Positions 46,501 to 57,890 of a DNA stretch of 64,000 nucleotides are shown in pieces (within the stretch, counting starts at the first letter, position 1; every line of letters starts with the position of its first letter). The notes under the pieces are model-generated. The model searched no databases. It was given only the letters and a program-made list of their open reading frames with translations, and was not told the origin of the DNA. The stretch is taken from assembly GCA_035772785.1 (NCBI GenBank), contig JAOCPU010000031.1, positions 124,001 to 188,000 on the forward strand, written 5' to 3'. The stretch comes from Phlebiopsis flavidoalba. Taxonomy: Eukaryota > Basidiomycota > Agaricomycetes > Polyporales > Phanerochaetaceae. The translations under genes were made by a program, and so were the position numbers.

Positions 46501-47480
46501 AGTCACGGAGGTGTTAGATTCGGAGCCAAGGCATGGACAAGACGTTAGCAGCATTGTCGCGCTGCAGTGACAGGGTTCAGGATATACTTAGATATCTGCC
46601 CGCTGGTGGTACCCAGAAGCCGTCGATGGAATGTGGAGTAACAATGTCTTCGTCTGCTTTTCGTCTTGCCTTGAGCAGCGGACGTGCCACCAACGACAAG
46701 CTCTTCGTCGTTCTCTAGGCTCTCCGGAGCGCCTTCTTCTTCCGCCTCCGCATCCTCCTCCTCGTCAGACTCTTCCCGAATCTCGAAGCCCCTCCTCATC
46801 CTCCTCCTCTTGCTCCTCCTCGTCGAAGACAACTGCGACACCCATCTCGTCGTCAATCTCCGCGTCCTTCCTCTCCATGTCGGGGGTCGACCGTTGCCTC
46901 GTCCTCGGCGCCATAATCTGTGATCTTCTTCGACAAGTTGAGGAGTTGTGAGAACTGGTCGTTCGATATTGAGCCGAGTACGTCTCTCCACCTCCTTCTT
47001 CTTGTCAAAGTCCTTCAGGTTCTCGTTTTTCAAAGCCCTCAAGCACTGCGTCCGCCGCGCTGCGGACTACGTCTTGGGCTTGGTCACCGAGTGATTGGTG
47101 TACGAGGAGAGAATGAGCTCGTACACTTCGCGTGTCTCCGCAGTCCGTGGGCGATATGTCAAGCCCTCGACGTCCTGCGTAGCCTCGATAATGTTCGGTG
47201 TACCCGAAACCAGCGGTCTCGGCGGCTCGTCGTTTTTCGGGACCTTCTCCTCCTGCGCATCAAGTAATAGCCTTTTTCTTCTTCTTCTGCATGTCCTTCG
47301 GAGCTTCTCGCTGGACACGAGAACCCATCTCGCGGGGGGGTCAATGCGTCCAGCGAGAGACGTTGGAGCGCCATCTGGCTCCTTGTCACGACGTGGGAAG
47401 TGCAGAAACGGTCTGCGGTCAAGACCAGAGAAGAAATGGCGGCATAGTTGTAGCCTTAGAGATCACCGTTTGCCTGACAT
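40565..47480 (-). CDS. BRR2: BRR2, U5 snRNP Ski2-like RNA helicase
   Basis: A large spliceosomal helicase that unwinds U4/U6 to activate the spliceosome. It has two helicase-Sec63 cassettes, the first active. ATG 47480 starts MSGKR; then [24 protein letters not shown], acidic N-terminal region (46680-46900), [32 protein letters not shown] (45920-46010). Cassette 1: Walker A APTGAGK, split by an intron (45812-45862) before [21 protein letters not shown] box [16 protein letters not shown] near 45465-45515; [52 protein letters not shown]. Sec63 part: [40 protein letters not shown]. Cassette 2: [12 protein letters not shown] near 43190-43220, [16 protein letters not shown]-terminal Sec63: [33 protein letters not shown]; end [20 protein letters not shown] .. 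[16 protein letters not shown] at 40565-40567. Length fits the roughly 2200-residue family. Dozens of one-base shifts occur. Confidence 0.96.
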
Positions 47481-49717
47481 GGTGGAGAGATGGGAGCCGA
47501 CGGGAATGTCGACGACGTCGACGCCGTGATGAAGTTGAGAGTAGACAGAATATGATTGAATTGAGTTCGTTCTTGGAATTGAAGCGGAGCTTATCGTTAT
47601 CCAAAACATTCTGTACCCCCGTCGCTTACAAGGTCTCATCAAGGTAAGAAAGTATTCAAACCCCGAAATCCTGTGCCTCGGCATCGTTGAGAGCGAATGT
47701 CACGGTCATTTGCTCTGCCCAAGGGGCATTCACACGAGCAAGCGCCCGACATCACTTGGGGGGGGGGTTTGACCCACGTGACCTGAACCCCCGGCTGCCG
47801 CTCCCCTGCTCACATCCCCCTGCGCGATTGTCCATAGTAGTCATCACTCTTTCATGGTCAAAGACTTCTGTATACATCTTTCTAGCTGGTGGCTGACCTA
47901 CACATCTTTCTTATTGAAAAAAGAGGATGGGAGTTGCGTTACCTGCTACAGTTCTGAGCTGCATCCAAGAACTTAGCGAGTGGGTGTTTCGCACAGCTAT
48001 CATGTAAGAAGGCTGCAGAAACTGTAATAGTAAAATGGAGACAGGTCTGGTCAATAATAGGATAGAAAAATGGGCTGCAAAGGCTTGCAGACATTAAGCT
48101 GTACCATTATTGACGTCTTATCTATGCCATGTAATCTAATCTACGGCCTCGGGGCCTGGGCGCTATTGCAAGCGCCTTACATAAGATGATGTCGCGACGA
48201 TTTCGGGTTCTGGTTTGCCCCCTGGCTCTGCCCATTGACACGTTTTCTCTATTCTCGTTCACACAGTCGCGCGCATGGAAAATTATGGAGAGCATAGAAG
48301 CTGATATTTAAATTTATTTTGAGACAGCTTATACTCACTCTGCCTGGATAAAAGACGGGCCTACTCATGATGTAGCTTGAAAAACCTTGTCACGGCGAGT
48401 AGCCCAAGACTATGCACTTTTGAATGACCAACTTTTTTTCGACCGTTTGTTGCCTTTTCTTGTACCTTGGTTTGAAACGCGTCGAACGGGTTCACGAAAC
48501 GCGCTCTTTTAACCGGCCTTGACCACACTCTGTAACCGTCGAATGTAGAGAATGCGTGGTCAATTGAACATCTAACATGCACTAATACTCCCTGTAGTGT
48601 CTGTCGGATTTGATATTTCCTATATCTGCCGCATAGCATGATCGGCCGCGGAAGCAACAACTTTCACTCATTAGAGGCCTGATCGCTTCGTCTTGATCCC
48701 CGCAGAATGTCAGTTGTATTTTCCTTGGTGACACTAGTTCAGAACGAAGCAGAAGAAACCTAGGGGTCGGCGATCCGTTATTCCGTAGAGCAGGCCGCGT
48801 TCAACGTTTTCCATGGGTCTCTATCGTACCACAATCTCGTCCAGAGCCCTTGAATATCCCTAAGCAGTCTGACGGTCCTCAAGAATTATACGACTCAGAC
48901 CCCGCGAACCTCATTCTCGTACTCGCGCTTATAGACTCAAGAGACTCGGTCCTACTTAGTACTAGATAATATCCGGAGCCAAAACAGAATGTATTTCATG
49001 GAGGGTATAATTAGGGGACTAAATACATAGATTAGACGAGGCTCCTGCCCTCCCATATGCTTAGCTCAATATCTTAGAAACTATTGCTACACAGATTGGG
49101 CTTCTGAGTAAAGAGGTATCAAAGGTATCCCAAGGGGTCCTAAAGTAATCATGAAGGTGTCGTGAGAGTTTTTCCATGAAGGGCCTCGCAGATTATGGCG
49201 GGGAGGTGAGCTACAGTTATCTGAGCCGGCGGCGCCTATTGCGAACGTTTCAACGCCGAGGCGGAGCGGGCACCAACCGTGCAGTTGCTGACAAGTCAAT
49301 GCGACCGCCATCCTCGTTTCATCCCCCGCCCGCGCCCGGGCTACAGGATAGTTTCCTGCAATTATGAGCGTGATGAGAACTAGGCTGCCGGTAGGCGGGT
49401 GGGGTGCTTACCGCGAGGATCATGGAGGATATTCCTGACTCGGATCGACCGCTTTATAATCTCCCGTCGTTTGTGTCCACAGTTGATCGCTTGGGCGGGG
49501 AAAATGCAACATTATTTCTGACCTTCAGTCAGTTGGGCCACAAAGAAAAACTCAACCCTCGGTCTGTTTCCACCAGCCCTTTCGGGCACGCTCGGATATC
49601 GAGGCAGCAGGTGATGGACACACTCAGGTTCTCACCGTCACACCGCACAGCCGCTAGTGCGGACGGGTGCATCTTCCACGCCAGCTCGAGACTGTACCGC
49701 GAACTGTACGGGCTTGA
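47481..49717. other. Intergenic upstream of BRR2, no gene seen
   Basis: A G10-11 run lies near 47757-47767. Frames up to about 100 codons (for example 48361-48660, -) carry no recognisable domain. AT-rich around 48000-48350 and 48960-49080. Confidence 0.35.
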
Positions 49718-51076
49718 TCAGACGTCGGGGGATCGCTGAGGCGCGGATCCGGGCGTCGTGGGGGGCTGATCCCGATACCGGCGGGGGCATGGCCGGTGGG
49801 GGCGTTCGTAATTGCAGAACCGTGCATGCCGCACGCTGGCGTTTGCTGTCATTTGGTCTCGACGTGGAGGCTGTCCGCGAGGGCTTGCTGCGTGGACTCT
49901 CTCTCGACAGCGCGGGTGCGGCTTGCGAGCGAGACGGACGATGACGACGAATCTCTCGTCGAGTTGCCCTCGCGGGAGAGGAGGTACCACGAGCGGCACG
50001 GGCGCTGCGGGCCCGGTTGAGTAAATTGGCGTTGGCCTCGTGCTCCGGGGGAGGTCGCGGTCAGACACAACTGTGCTCTCGTCATCATCTGCAGGCGAAT
50101 ATTTGCTGTTGTGAGACTCAAGGGGGCGGGCTACGACAGAACGGGGCGGTCCTGCGTTGGGAGTTGCGGGCCCCAGGGCGGGACGAAATAAATGCTGAAT
50201 ACGGGGAGCGTGTTGTCCAGGGGCTTCGTCTGGACCGTTTTCCTGTAGCGTAGAGCGGTCGCCGCCCTCGAGGTGGTCTCGACGCTAGACCTAGGGCCGC
50301 GAATAGAGCAGCGCTCCGCTGATAGGCGGTATCGAATCGACTCGGTTGTACGAACTGGAGGACGACTCTGGGCTGCCAGGCAAGTCAGACATTGACGAGA
50401 TCGAACGTTCATAGATATAGGTATCAGGGATAGTCCCGGGTATATGGAGGGTTTCTGGGGCTTGGAGCGTGCAGTGAGGTGAAGTCGACGATGCGTATCG
50501 TTGGACCTGGATCAGGGGGGGGCCAAATATTCGGTCGCACGCACTTGAACGACGTCTTTGCCGCGGCTCGGCGTGGCGCGTAGGTGACTGTTTTGAACCA
50601 GGACTTGGCGTACGCTCCCTGTCAGCGAATGCTTCATGGTGCCTGCCATGGGCTGTAGGCTGGGTTGTCGATATGAGTCGTTGAAGACGGTGTATCGAAC
50701 AGCCCCCCCGAGGTCTATCCACGAGGTACTGAAGGGGTCAGGTTGAATGTGAGAGCAACAATATTGAACTGACCTTGTCGCCGTTGCGTGTGGATGGTTG
50801 ACGTCGGTGAGGAGGTTGGCCAGAGGCATAGTGGGCAATTGTCACGGAAGTGACGGACGGGGTGCGACGTAGGAGACGCGACATGCGTTTCTCCTTATAC
50901 TCCAAGGCTGGGAGACGTGGCGGTGTGGGCTGCATGCTTCTCGCACGAGTTGCTGCATCAGGTAAGAAGAACCCGAACTGTCCTAGCCTTACGCAAGGCA
51001 TTTCCGGGTGAATTGGGGACACCTCTGCCCGCAACTTCCATAGGCCAGGAGGCAATACACGTTGAGCAGCCATCAC
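49718..51076 (-). CDS. Hypothetical Ser/Pro/Arg-rich protein, weakly supported
   Basis: Read leftward: CVRLGQFGFFLPDAATRARS, LPALEYKEKRMSRLLRRTPS and VTIAHYASGQPPHRRQPSTR end at NGDK before a GTCAGT..CTTCAG intron (about 50732-50777). Then YLVDRPRGGCSIHRLQRL, ERTPSPGSKQSPTRHAEPRQ, LQAPETLHIPGTIPDTYIYE, SISSMSDLPGSPESSSSSYN and RVDSIPPISGALLYSRP, followed by GC-rich Arg/Ser sequence down to about 49718. The intron and SPE/SSSS character make coding likely. No family is recognised; both ends are uncertain, and the GC-rich 49700-50270 part may belong to something else. Confidence 0.3.
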
Positions 51077-51613
51077 GGGCCATGGTCAGCGACCATCTGA
51101 CTTGCTGACGTAGAGGCTGGGACTCTGATGAAAAGCGTGAGGAATGAAAGTCACCATACGCAGAACGGTCGCACCACGCTAGACTGCGACAAATCTAGGC
51201 AAGGACGATCAAGTAGTGAAAGTTGAGCCAATGTTGAGGTAGGCTACCCGGTGCGGGCGCAACCGCTGAAATTAAAACGGTTCTGAGCGATGCGAGAACC
51301 TTCTTTCAGGCATGCGGGGTACGCTCTGCCTGCATGCCCCTCGAACCCTGACCGTTGCAAAGCGTGCGACAAGGGTATGTTTAGCACGATGTTTGAATCG
51401 GTGAGCCTAATGGTGGCGTGCCATCAATTTGATCGTCTTCCAAAAATGGCAGGCGTCGTGTTTGTGGTGAGTATGCGTGAGGCAACCGCCAGTTAGTGTT
51501 ACAGTATGCCCGTAATAAACTTGAAATTTTGTGTGCTATTGTAAACGAAGTGTTTATAATACGATGTAAAACGAGGTAGCACAGGCATATCGCATGCTAA
51601 TACACGAGCGATC
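51077..51613. other. Spacer downstream of CFT1
   Basis: 3' region of CFT1 and upstream region of the weak gene at 49718-51076. Nothing further can be named. Confidence 0.35.
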
Positions 51614-54600
51614 TTACCAAGCGCCTCCCAAGTCCAGCCAATCTTTCAGCACCGTCGTTCGTTCCGTTGCGATCTGGCGGGTCATTTCGACCTGTCGCGG
51701 TACAGGCAGGTCTTCAAATGCGGAAAGCAGGTTTCCAATCTAAGATTTCCTCTGGCTAGCGGTCTAGAGACGTGATCGTTATGGACGACGCTAGACGTAA
51801 CCCGTCAGCAGGAAGTCGTGTTGGGAAATAGCGTGAATGCCCCCATACCGGAAACGCCTTTGGATTTAGCCCCGCTACGTGTTGCACATTCCGGGTCAAT
51901 TGTCCTTGTAAACAGAATGAAGTCTCTGGGACCACGTCTTCATCCACGTAGGTAAGCGACGCTAGCGAGCCGTCTACCATGCCTAAGGGGGATAGGTTTG
52001 AGAACACGCTTGACAGGCTAACACACAGACATACCGCAGATTTAACTTGGCCTGGGGTCATTTCCGCGTTCCACTCCCTTTCCCCTGCGTGCAAATGATG
52101 CAGGAAGTGCGGTACTCCGTGTGCGCATCGAACTCAGTGCGGCCATAGTAGTCTTTGGCCATGCCTCGATTCGGGATCTGGAATATCCGGGTTTAGATTG
52201 CAAAAAGCAGGCAAGATTTTACCGCCTCGCCCATGAGGATCATACTCAATGTGTTCAGCAGGCAAGGGACACCGCCCTCATCACAAGACACGACAGACGC
52301 TCGTTCCATCACCGCGAAGAAAAAGGTCCGCGCAAGTGACCGAGACGGTGGTAGTAATCTTTGGCCAATACGACCAGCTTGTATGGATCCTCCTGTAGCA
52401 TAAACAGCCACCAGTTGGAGAGCGTGGTGCGGCATCATAACACTTTTCACTCACCTGGAAAGCCGCCACAAGCCAAGACTCCTTTCAGCGCATCGCGCAA
52501 TTGGACGAGAAGTGTTACTTGGACGGCACCGTAAGACGATGTCACATATACACTGGGGGACATCAGGGGAAAGCTACCCCAACAAGCCGAGCTCGTCTAA
52601 ATCCAAACGCGCATGACGAAGAATCTACCAAGGGAAATGCAGACGATCGCTCAACAGGGCGACTTCTCGGGCTGTAACTTTATGCCCATGGATGACACCG
52701 AGGTAGTTGTCCATGACCACAGAGCGCCGGGGTGACAGGGAACCGCTCGGCCTACACGTTCCGCCGGCAAATTCATATTCAGTCTGAACCTATCGCTTGG
52801 GACCCTTATGTGGTCAGGTACGGAACAACTTCCGTACGACTTCGAAGAACGTATACCTGTAGGAGAAATCTTAGACACGGTGGCGTATGATTAAGAGATG
52901 GAAGACACCAAACGCGCTCCCTTTCACAGCCAAGTCGTCTTCCGCGACTTGAATCGTTCGTGCTCACGGCTATAAAGTCTTTCCGTCCTCGGTTTCCGTA
53001 ACTCAGAGTTTCCAGCGTAGACGCACTCTACACAGGTCACGAACTCTTTCTGCGGCAAAATTCGTAGCTATGCAACTCAATTAGTCTCAGCAGGCAGTGC
53101 ACCAGTAATGATGCTGTCCATAACCAGTTCTCAGTGGTGGTCCAACCTTTCCGGGAGAGATTAAAACTTCCAATGTGGAGTTTTCACACACCGGAAGGGA
53201 GAAGCCGAGGATTCTTTCCTAGTGGTCAGCAGGCGCATGAGTTTCGATACCAAAGGGCACTTACCCCTCCACCGCTCCCAAACGACTTTGCGATCCTCGT
53301 CGTAAAGGACGTGAAAAGTAGAGTATTGAGAGGAGGCTGCTACGAGTAGGATGTCGTTGGTCAATATAGATCCAAACACGCCGGTGTGCATCCGGCCTTC
53401 GCAGATTTCGGAACTGATCTGTGAAAGGTAGGGATGGGCCTTCAAACTGAATCTCTGGGATCCATTCAATCAACGAAAGGCCCTATGCTTCATTCTCGGA
53501 ATTTAGAAATCCATCACACAGTGAGGACGGTACCGGCCCGAGGGCGGGCACACGCCACATCCTCATAGGTACAGGAGGAAGTCGCTTCTTGGCACTCCCA
53601 CAACGAACAGTGCGGTGAAAAGCAGTGGACACACGAGTGGCCGGAGGGCAAGAATTTTGGACTCCGCCCTGCGTCGGTTGACATGGATCCAGCAAGGGCC
53701 GATCGCCAGTGGGAAGAAGACTACAGAGAAGGTCACGCCGCTGGTGCAGGTTGAAGTGACGATGGTATGAGCTGCCTCGAGATACGCTTCTGCTCGCCAA
53801 GAACCCGACTTCTCGAACTTCCTCCGATTGTTGGATGTCAAAGGCGCGGGTGACGACCTTGACAAATTTGACGAATAGGGTAGATGAACGTGTGGGGTGG
53901 CGGCGGTTCAATGGATGCGGGTGCAGGATAGGGCTTCGTAGATTGCGAACAGACCGCATCGCAGAAACACCTTTCCGATACATTTAGCGTGAGTCACAAA
54001 TGGCGTTCGACGAGGATTTTCCGAAGGGGGGGGGGGGGGGGGGGGGGGACTCACCAGTAGGTATGGTTTGGGTGTTGGACTCACCCAGCGGAGAGATCAG
54101 AATCTGATTCGACGTCGAGTTCTTGTGGCTTGCGCGGGGGATCCTGGGGTAGGAGACAGAGCGGGTGCGTCACCTGTGTCCACAAGTACATTTTCCAGTG
54201 CAGATCCCCTCAACGACGTCGAAAAACACGAGGGCAAGCTTCGGCAAAGTCCAGATCTGACGAAATCACGTTTTGAGCGGCACGGTAGAGGTTTGCAGTA
54301 TATGGCGGTGATGCAAACCTGCCGAGCACGCCTTGTGGACGGCCACAACAAGAAGCAACCATTGCGTTTTGACGCCAGCGTTCATGACATTCTTGCAGTG
54401 TTGACGTCACATTCTTGTCACTGCAGCGGCGGCCCGGCGTGACCCTTGCGCTGAAGATCCCAGTCGTGTCGGTGAAGAAGCACCCCGCCGTATATGTTGG
54501 AAGTCTGGCACCCACGCACGTTAGTCATGGAATTTCGGAAATGAATGATTATCATCCGCCACCTCACCTTCTCTCCCATGGGGGACATGTCCCCTTTCGT

Positions 54601-57526
54601 CTTATCTTACCGCGCTCAGGCTCCCCGAATGAATAAACCAGCGAGTCGTCTTCCCTAATGACCATGATGAATGGGATCACACAACTACTACAGTACTTGC
54701 TCTTTGAGGACGCGGTACGCTGCCATCTAGATCCTTAATGATTTGTCGCTCCGTGCCATCCATAGTACAATGAATCAGGGGGAGGGAAAGCCTGGCCAGA
54801 CCTATGTATCACATACCTGGCTCCAGAACTCGAATTGCATTAGGACATAACATGAAGAAATGGCCGTGCCTTGGGCAAAGAAAGGAGCCGCTACCAATGG
54901 TTGGTGCCAGGGCAACTCTAGTGGTGATCTCTCTGAATAATCGACTTTTCGGAGACCGAGAAGCGATCTGCGCAAACGATGACGGTAAACGGCCCCACCC
55001 TGAACCTCGAAGACACAGCACTGTAAAACACCGTTACCCTCGATAAACCGGGCGACGGATTGCGCATTTCCGTGCTAATGATCACAGCGTCGTTCCCACC
55101 ACCGCTGACGTGTGGGTTAGACGACCGCTCGTAACCGTGTGCCACCCACTTTGACGGCCTGAGGCTACAGCCAGGCCTAAGAACGCGACCCCACATTCCC
55201 CGTGTCCGCCTTTACCGATCCGCGGCTGGAGTTTTTCGCTCCGCTTCAACACGCGAAGGCAGATCACGCTGAGGGCAGCGTTTAACACGATGGACCGTCT
55301 ATTCAAAAACAGTAGTCCTCACCTGGAAACAGCGTGAAGCCACCCAGACTGCCTGAGCCTGTGGCCCGGCGACAAGCTCCGCGACCGGACGATCCTGTGA
55401 GTATCCAAGTCAGGTAAACCTTAACACAGCATACATGCATGGTTTCAAACGTAACTCCTACTCGCGCCAGTAGGGAGAAGGCCAATGTCAGATATTGGCC
55501 CGTACGCCCGGGTATTGAGTCGCACAACGACAGGTGCACTACGGTGCGCTTCCTCAGCCGACGTGCCAGCGCCGGCGGTGGCTCCTTCTGTGGGCTCGTC
55601 CGTCCGCCTTAGATGTGCCATACAGATCTTGTTTTCTAGTATGTAAGACACCGATCGGAAAGACGAGCTTGGTCACGTACCATCGTCGTCGTCCAAATCC
55701 ATCCCGTCATTTTGATCGACCACAGTTGCTGCAGGAGCTAACATGTCGACGTTCCTCGTCTGGGATTTCTTCCTCTACCCGAGCGGCCTTGAGCAGAACC
55801 GATGGCCCAAACCGAACTACCAATGAAGAGGTGTTCGTCCGATACCACTCCTGACCATCGAAGGTATGGTCGTTTTTTGCAACCGCATTACCCATGGTCA
55901 GCTTCGATACCGTCCGACCGTCCGCGTGTACTTCCACTGGGTATACCGTGCCATCATTGAGGAGCACGAACAGGGTCTTCTCATTCACAAAGACAGCATA
56001 TGACCCCTCCAACTTCAGACACCTTTGCTTCTCCTCGTCCGATAGCTGCGGCAGCGACTGATCTGATATGCGCGTGTGCCATCCATTAACAGGTAGGATG
56101 ACTCGTCGCGACGTTTGAGCGACATGAATGAGAGCATTCGCTGAAATGATTATAACACCTCCAAGGGTGGGTCCACAAGGAACCAACGAGAGACAGTCGT
56201 ATGGCAAACCTTCCACTGCGGTGAGCACTGGACAGTTACGGGTCACAAGGTCCAAGGTGAAGATGACGAGACCAATCGTGTCTTTATGTTCCTTCAGTCG
56301 ACCTGAAATAGGATTTAAATACATTGACAATATTGTTGTGGATGACACAGCTCACCTCGTCCACGTCTGTGTCTGCTGGAATAGCACAGCGAGGGTGGGG
56401 GCTATTGGATTGAAGCCGGGCAAAAAGGCGAAGTCGATAACATGTTTAATGCGCTCATCCACATCCTTGGTCAAATCGAGAATGAAACTAGGTGAGTAGG
56501 GAACGTCTCTTTTGCCGCCTGTGAGCGTTTGCACCAAATGCTTTGAGGTCCATGCAGTACTTGCCTCGTTTTGTGTCTCTTGCTCCATGATATCCAGCTC
56601 TGCTTGAGACTGATAGAACGGTAGTATGGCCACAGAATCCTTGGGAAGTCGAAGAGCAGCGCATCGTGACAGCGGGTCCGTTCGCAGGTCTGAACGGAAT
56701 AGGGGAGCGTCGAGAGTCATCTACGCGACGCTGTCAGCGCCTTTCAAACCCGAGAGCTTGGGAAAATAAGGCTCGCCATTTGTGGAGCTCGCTCGTAAGT
56801 ATGAATGGACACCGTTAGGAGGTCATGAGTAGCGTCCGACCACTCCAATAACGCAACCTAGACACCGTCCTGATCAGTATACGAGTAAACCGAAGGGTAG
56901 GTGCAAACCTTGGCGTCTTTGAATGACACAAGTAATCTGTCGAGACCGTCTTCTTGAGAGCTTACTATACGAATAGGTTCCATCCCAGTAACAGTGCCAT
57001 GCAGGCGATGTTCTCGTACAAAATAGAAACGCTTGATTGTCGGAGGAGTTCCAGGACCATTTTGGCCGGTAGACTGAGGGCAAGAATATGGTCAGTATAT
57101 GCACTGTAAAGAGCTTACACTCGCACGGTATGATGGTAAACGTGAATATCATTGATGTTGTAAAACAATGACACTGGTATGAAGTAGTAGTAGATAGTCG
57201 CACAATTCACCTTGACTGCACCCATGTTGACAAAGCCCTCTCCAGACGCGTCCATAGCAACCTCTCCTTCAACGGCCTCCGTACCCTTGCGAACGCTCGC
57301 TCTCCTCTCGCGTTCATCATCTTTTGCATTCGAGATAGGCTGAGGCTCCTCGCGTACTTCAAAGATTCGCAAGTAGTTGGACCGCGCCACGACGACGTTG
57401 AAAAGGGCTTGGCCGACTGTTTGACTGCTGGTGGGACTACCGGCTACCGTGGCGGGTGTAAGTCTCAAACATGCGGCAAATTCGACCACCGCTGGGCGGC
57501 AGAATCTCATGGCGAAGAGCCTGCAT
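51614..57526 (-). CDS. CFT1: CFT1 / CPSF160, cleavage and polyadenylation factor subunit
   Basis: The largest scaffold of the polyadenylation factor, with beta-propellers that help present the AAUAAA signal to the complex. ATG 57526 gives MQALRHEILPPSG and, after one extra G, VEFAACLRLTPATVAGSPTS, then LFNVVVARSNYLRIFEV. Downstream in order: DGLDRLLVSFKDAKV (about 56900-56980), DPLSRCAALRLPKDSVAILP, SFILDLTKDVDERIKHVIDF, FLPGFNPIAPTLAVLFQQT (56350-56500), HKDTIGLVIFTLDLVTRNCP, VEGLPYDCLSLVPCGPTLGG, NALIHVAQTSRRVILPVNGW, EGSYAVFVNEKTLFVLLNDG (55900-56300), RAYGPISDIGLLPTGA, then the CPSF_A-type C-terminus: NVQHVAGLNPKAF near 51860, NLLSAFEDLPVPRQVEMTRQ and ERTTVLKDWLDLGGAW, with TAA at 51614-51616. 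Short introns and single-base shifts throughout; one intron holds a C23 run. It diverges from SEC31. Confidence 0.95.
54026..54048. repeat. Poly-G (poly-C on the coding strand) tract, 23 bases
   Basis: An uninterrupted run of 23 G on the plus strand. In CFT1 sense it is C23 immediately after a GTGAGT splice donor, so it lies at the 5' end of an intron. Length is uncertain in this error-prone assembly. Confidence 0.85.
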
Positions 57527-57890
57527 GATTCTCAGCTTTTGTGACCTATGAAAGGTATTTCCAGTCAGCTGAGCACGATATCAAGCCAAGAGGTTGGATG
57601 TTCCAGTCTGATAGACCAAGTCCACCGAATAGTAGAGCACAGATGAAGGTCAGAAGCAGAAGACGCGGAGTTGACCCACACGCGGAGGCGCGTTTCTATC
57701 CTTGTTGCGAGGAGTAAGCAGCGTTTCTTACCGGTCACTGTATGAGCTTACTTTCACCAAGAGCCCAGACCGTGGGATCTTCGCACGCCCTACAATGATC
57801 ACAACCCTGAGCGTCTAGCCCCTCGACACACGTATGACGAGCGTAGCAGTGCACACCTCTTTACTTTCCACTTGACGACATCCTCTGACT
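57527..57890. promoter_or_regulatory. Divergent CFT1-SEC31 promoter region
   Basis: 364 bp between the two start codons, which face away from each other, so this should contain both promoters. No TATA box of the hydrophobin kind is present. Specific factor sites are not assigned. Confidence 0.5.

Noticed and set aside
49404..50253. Plus-strand frames in the GC-rich 49.4-50.3 kb stretch
   Set aside because: GC-rich DNA keeps frames open by chance; the minus strand has better protein character and an intron nearby.
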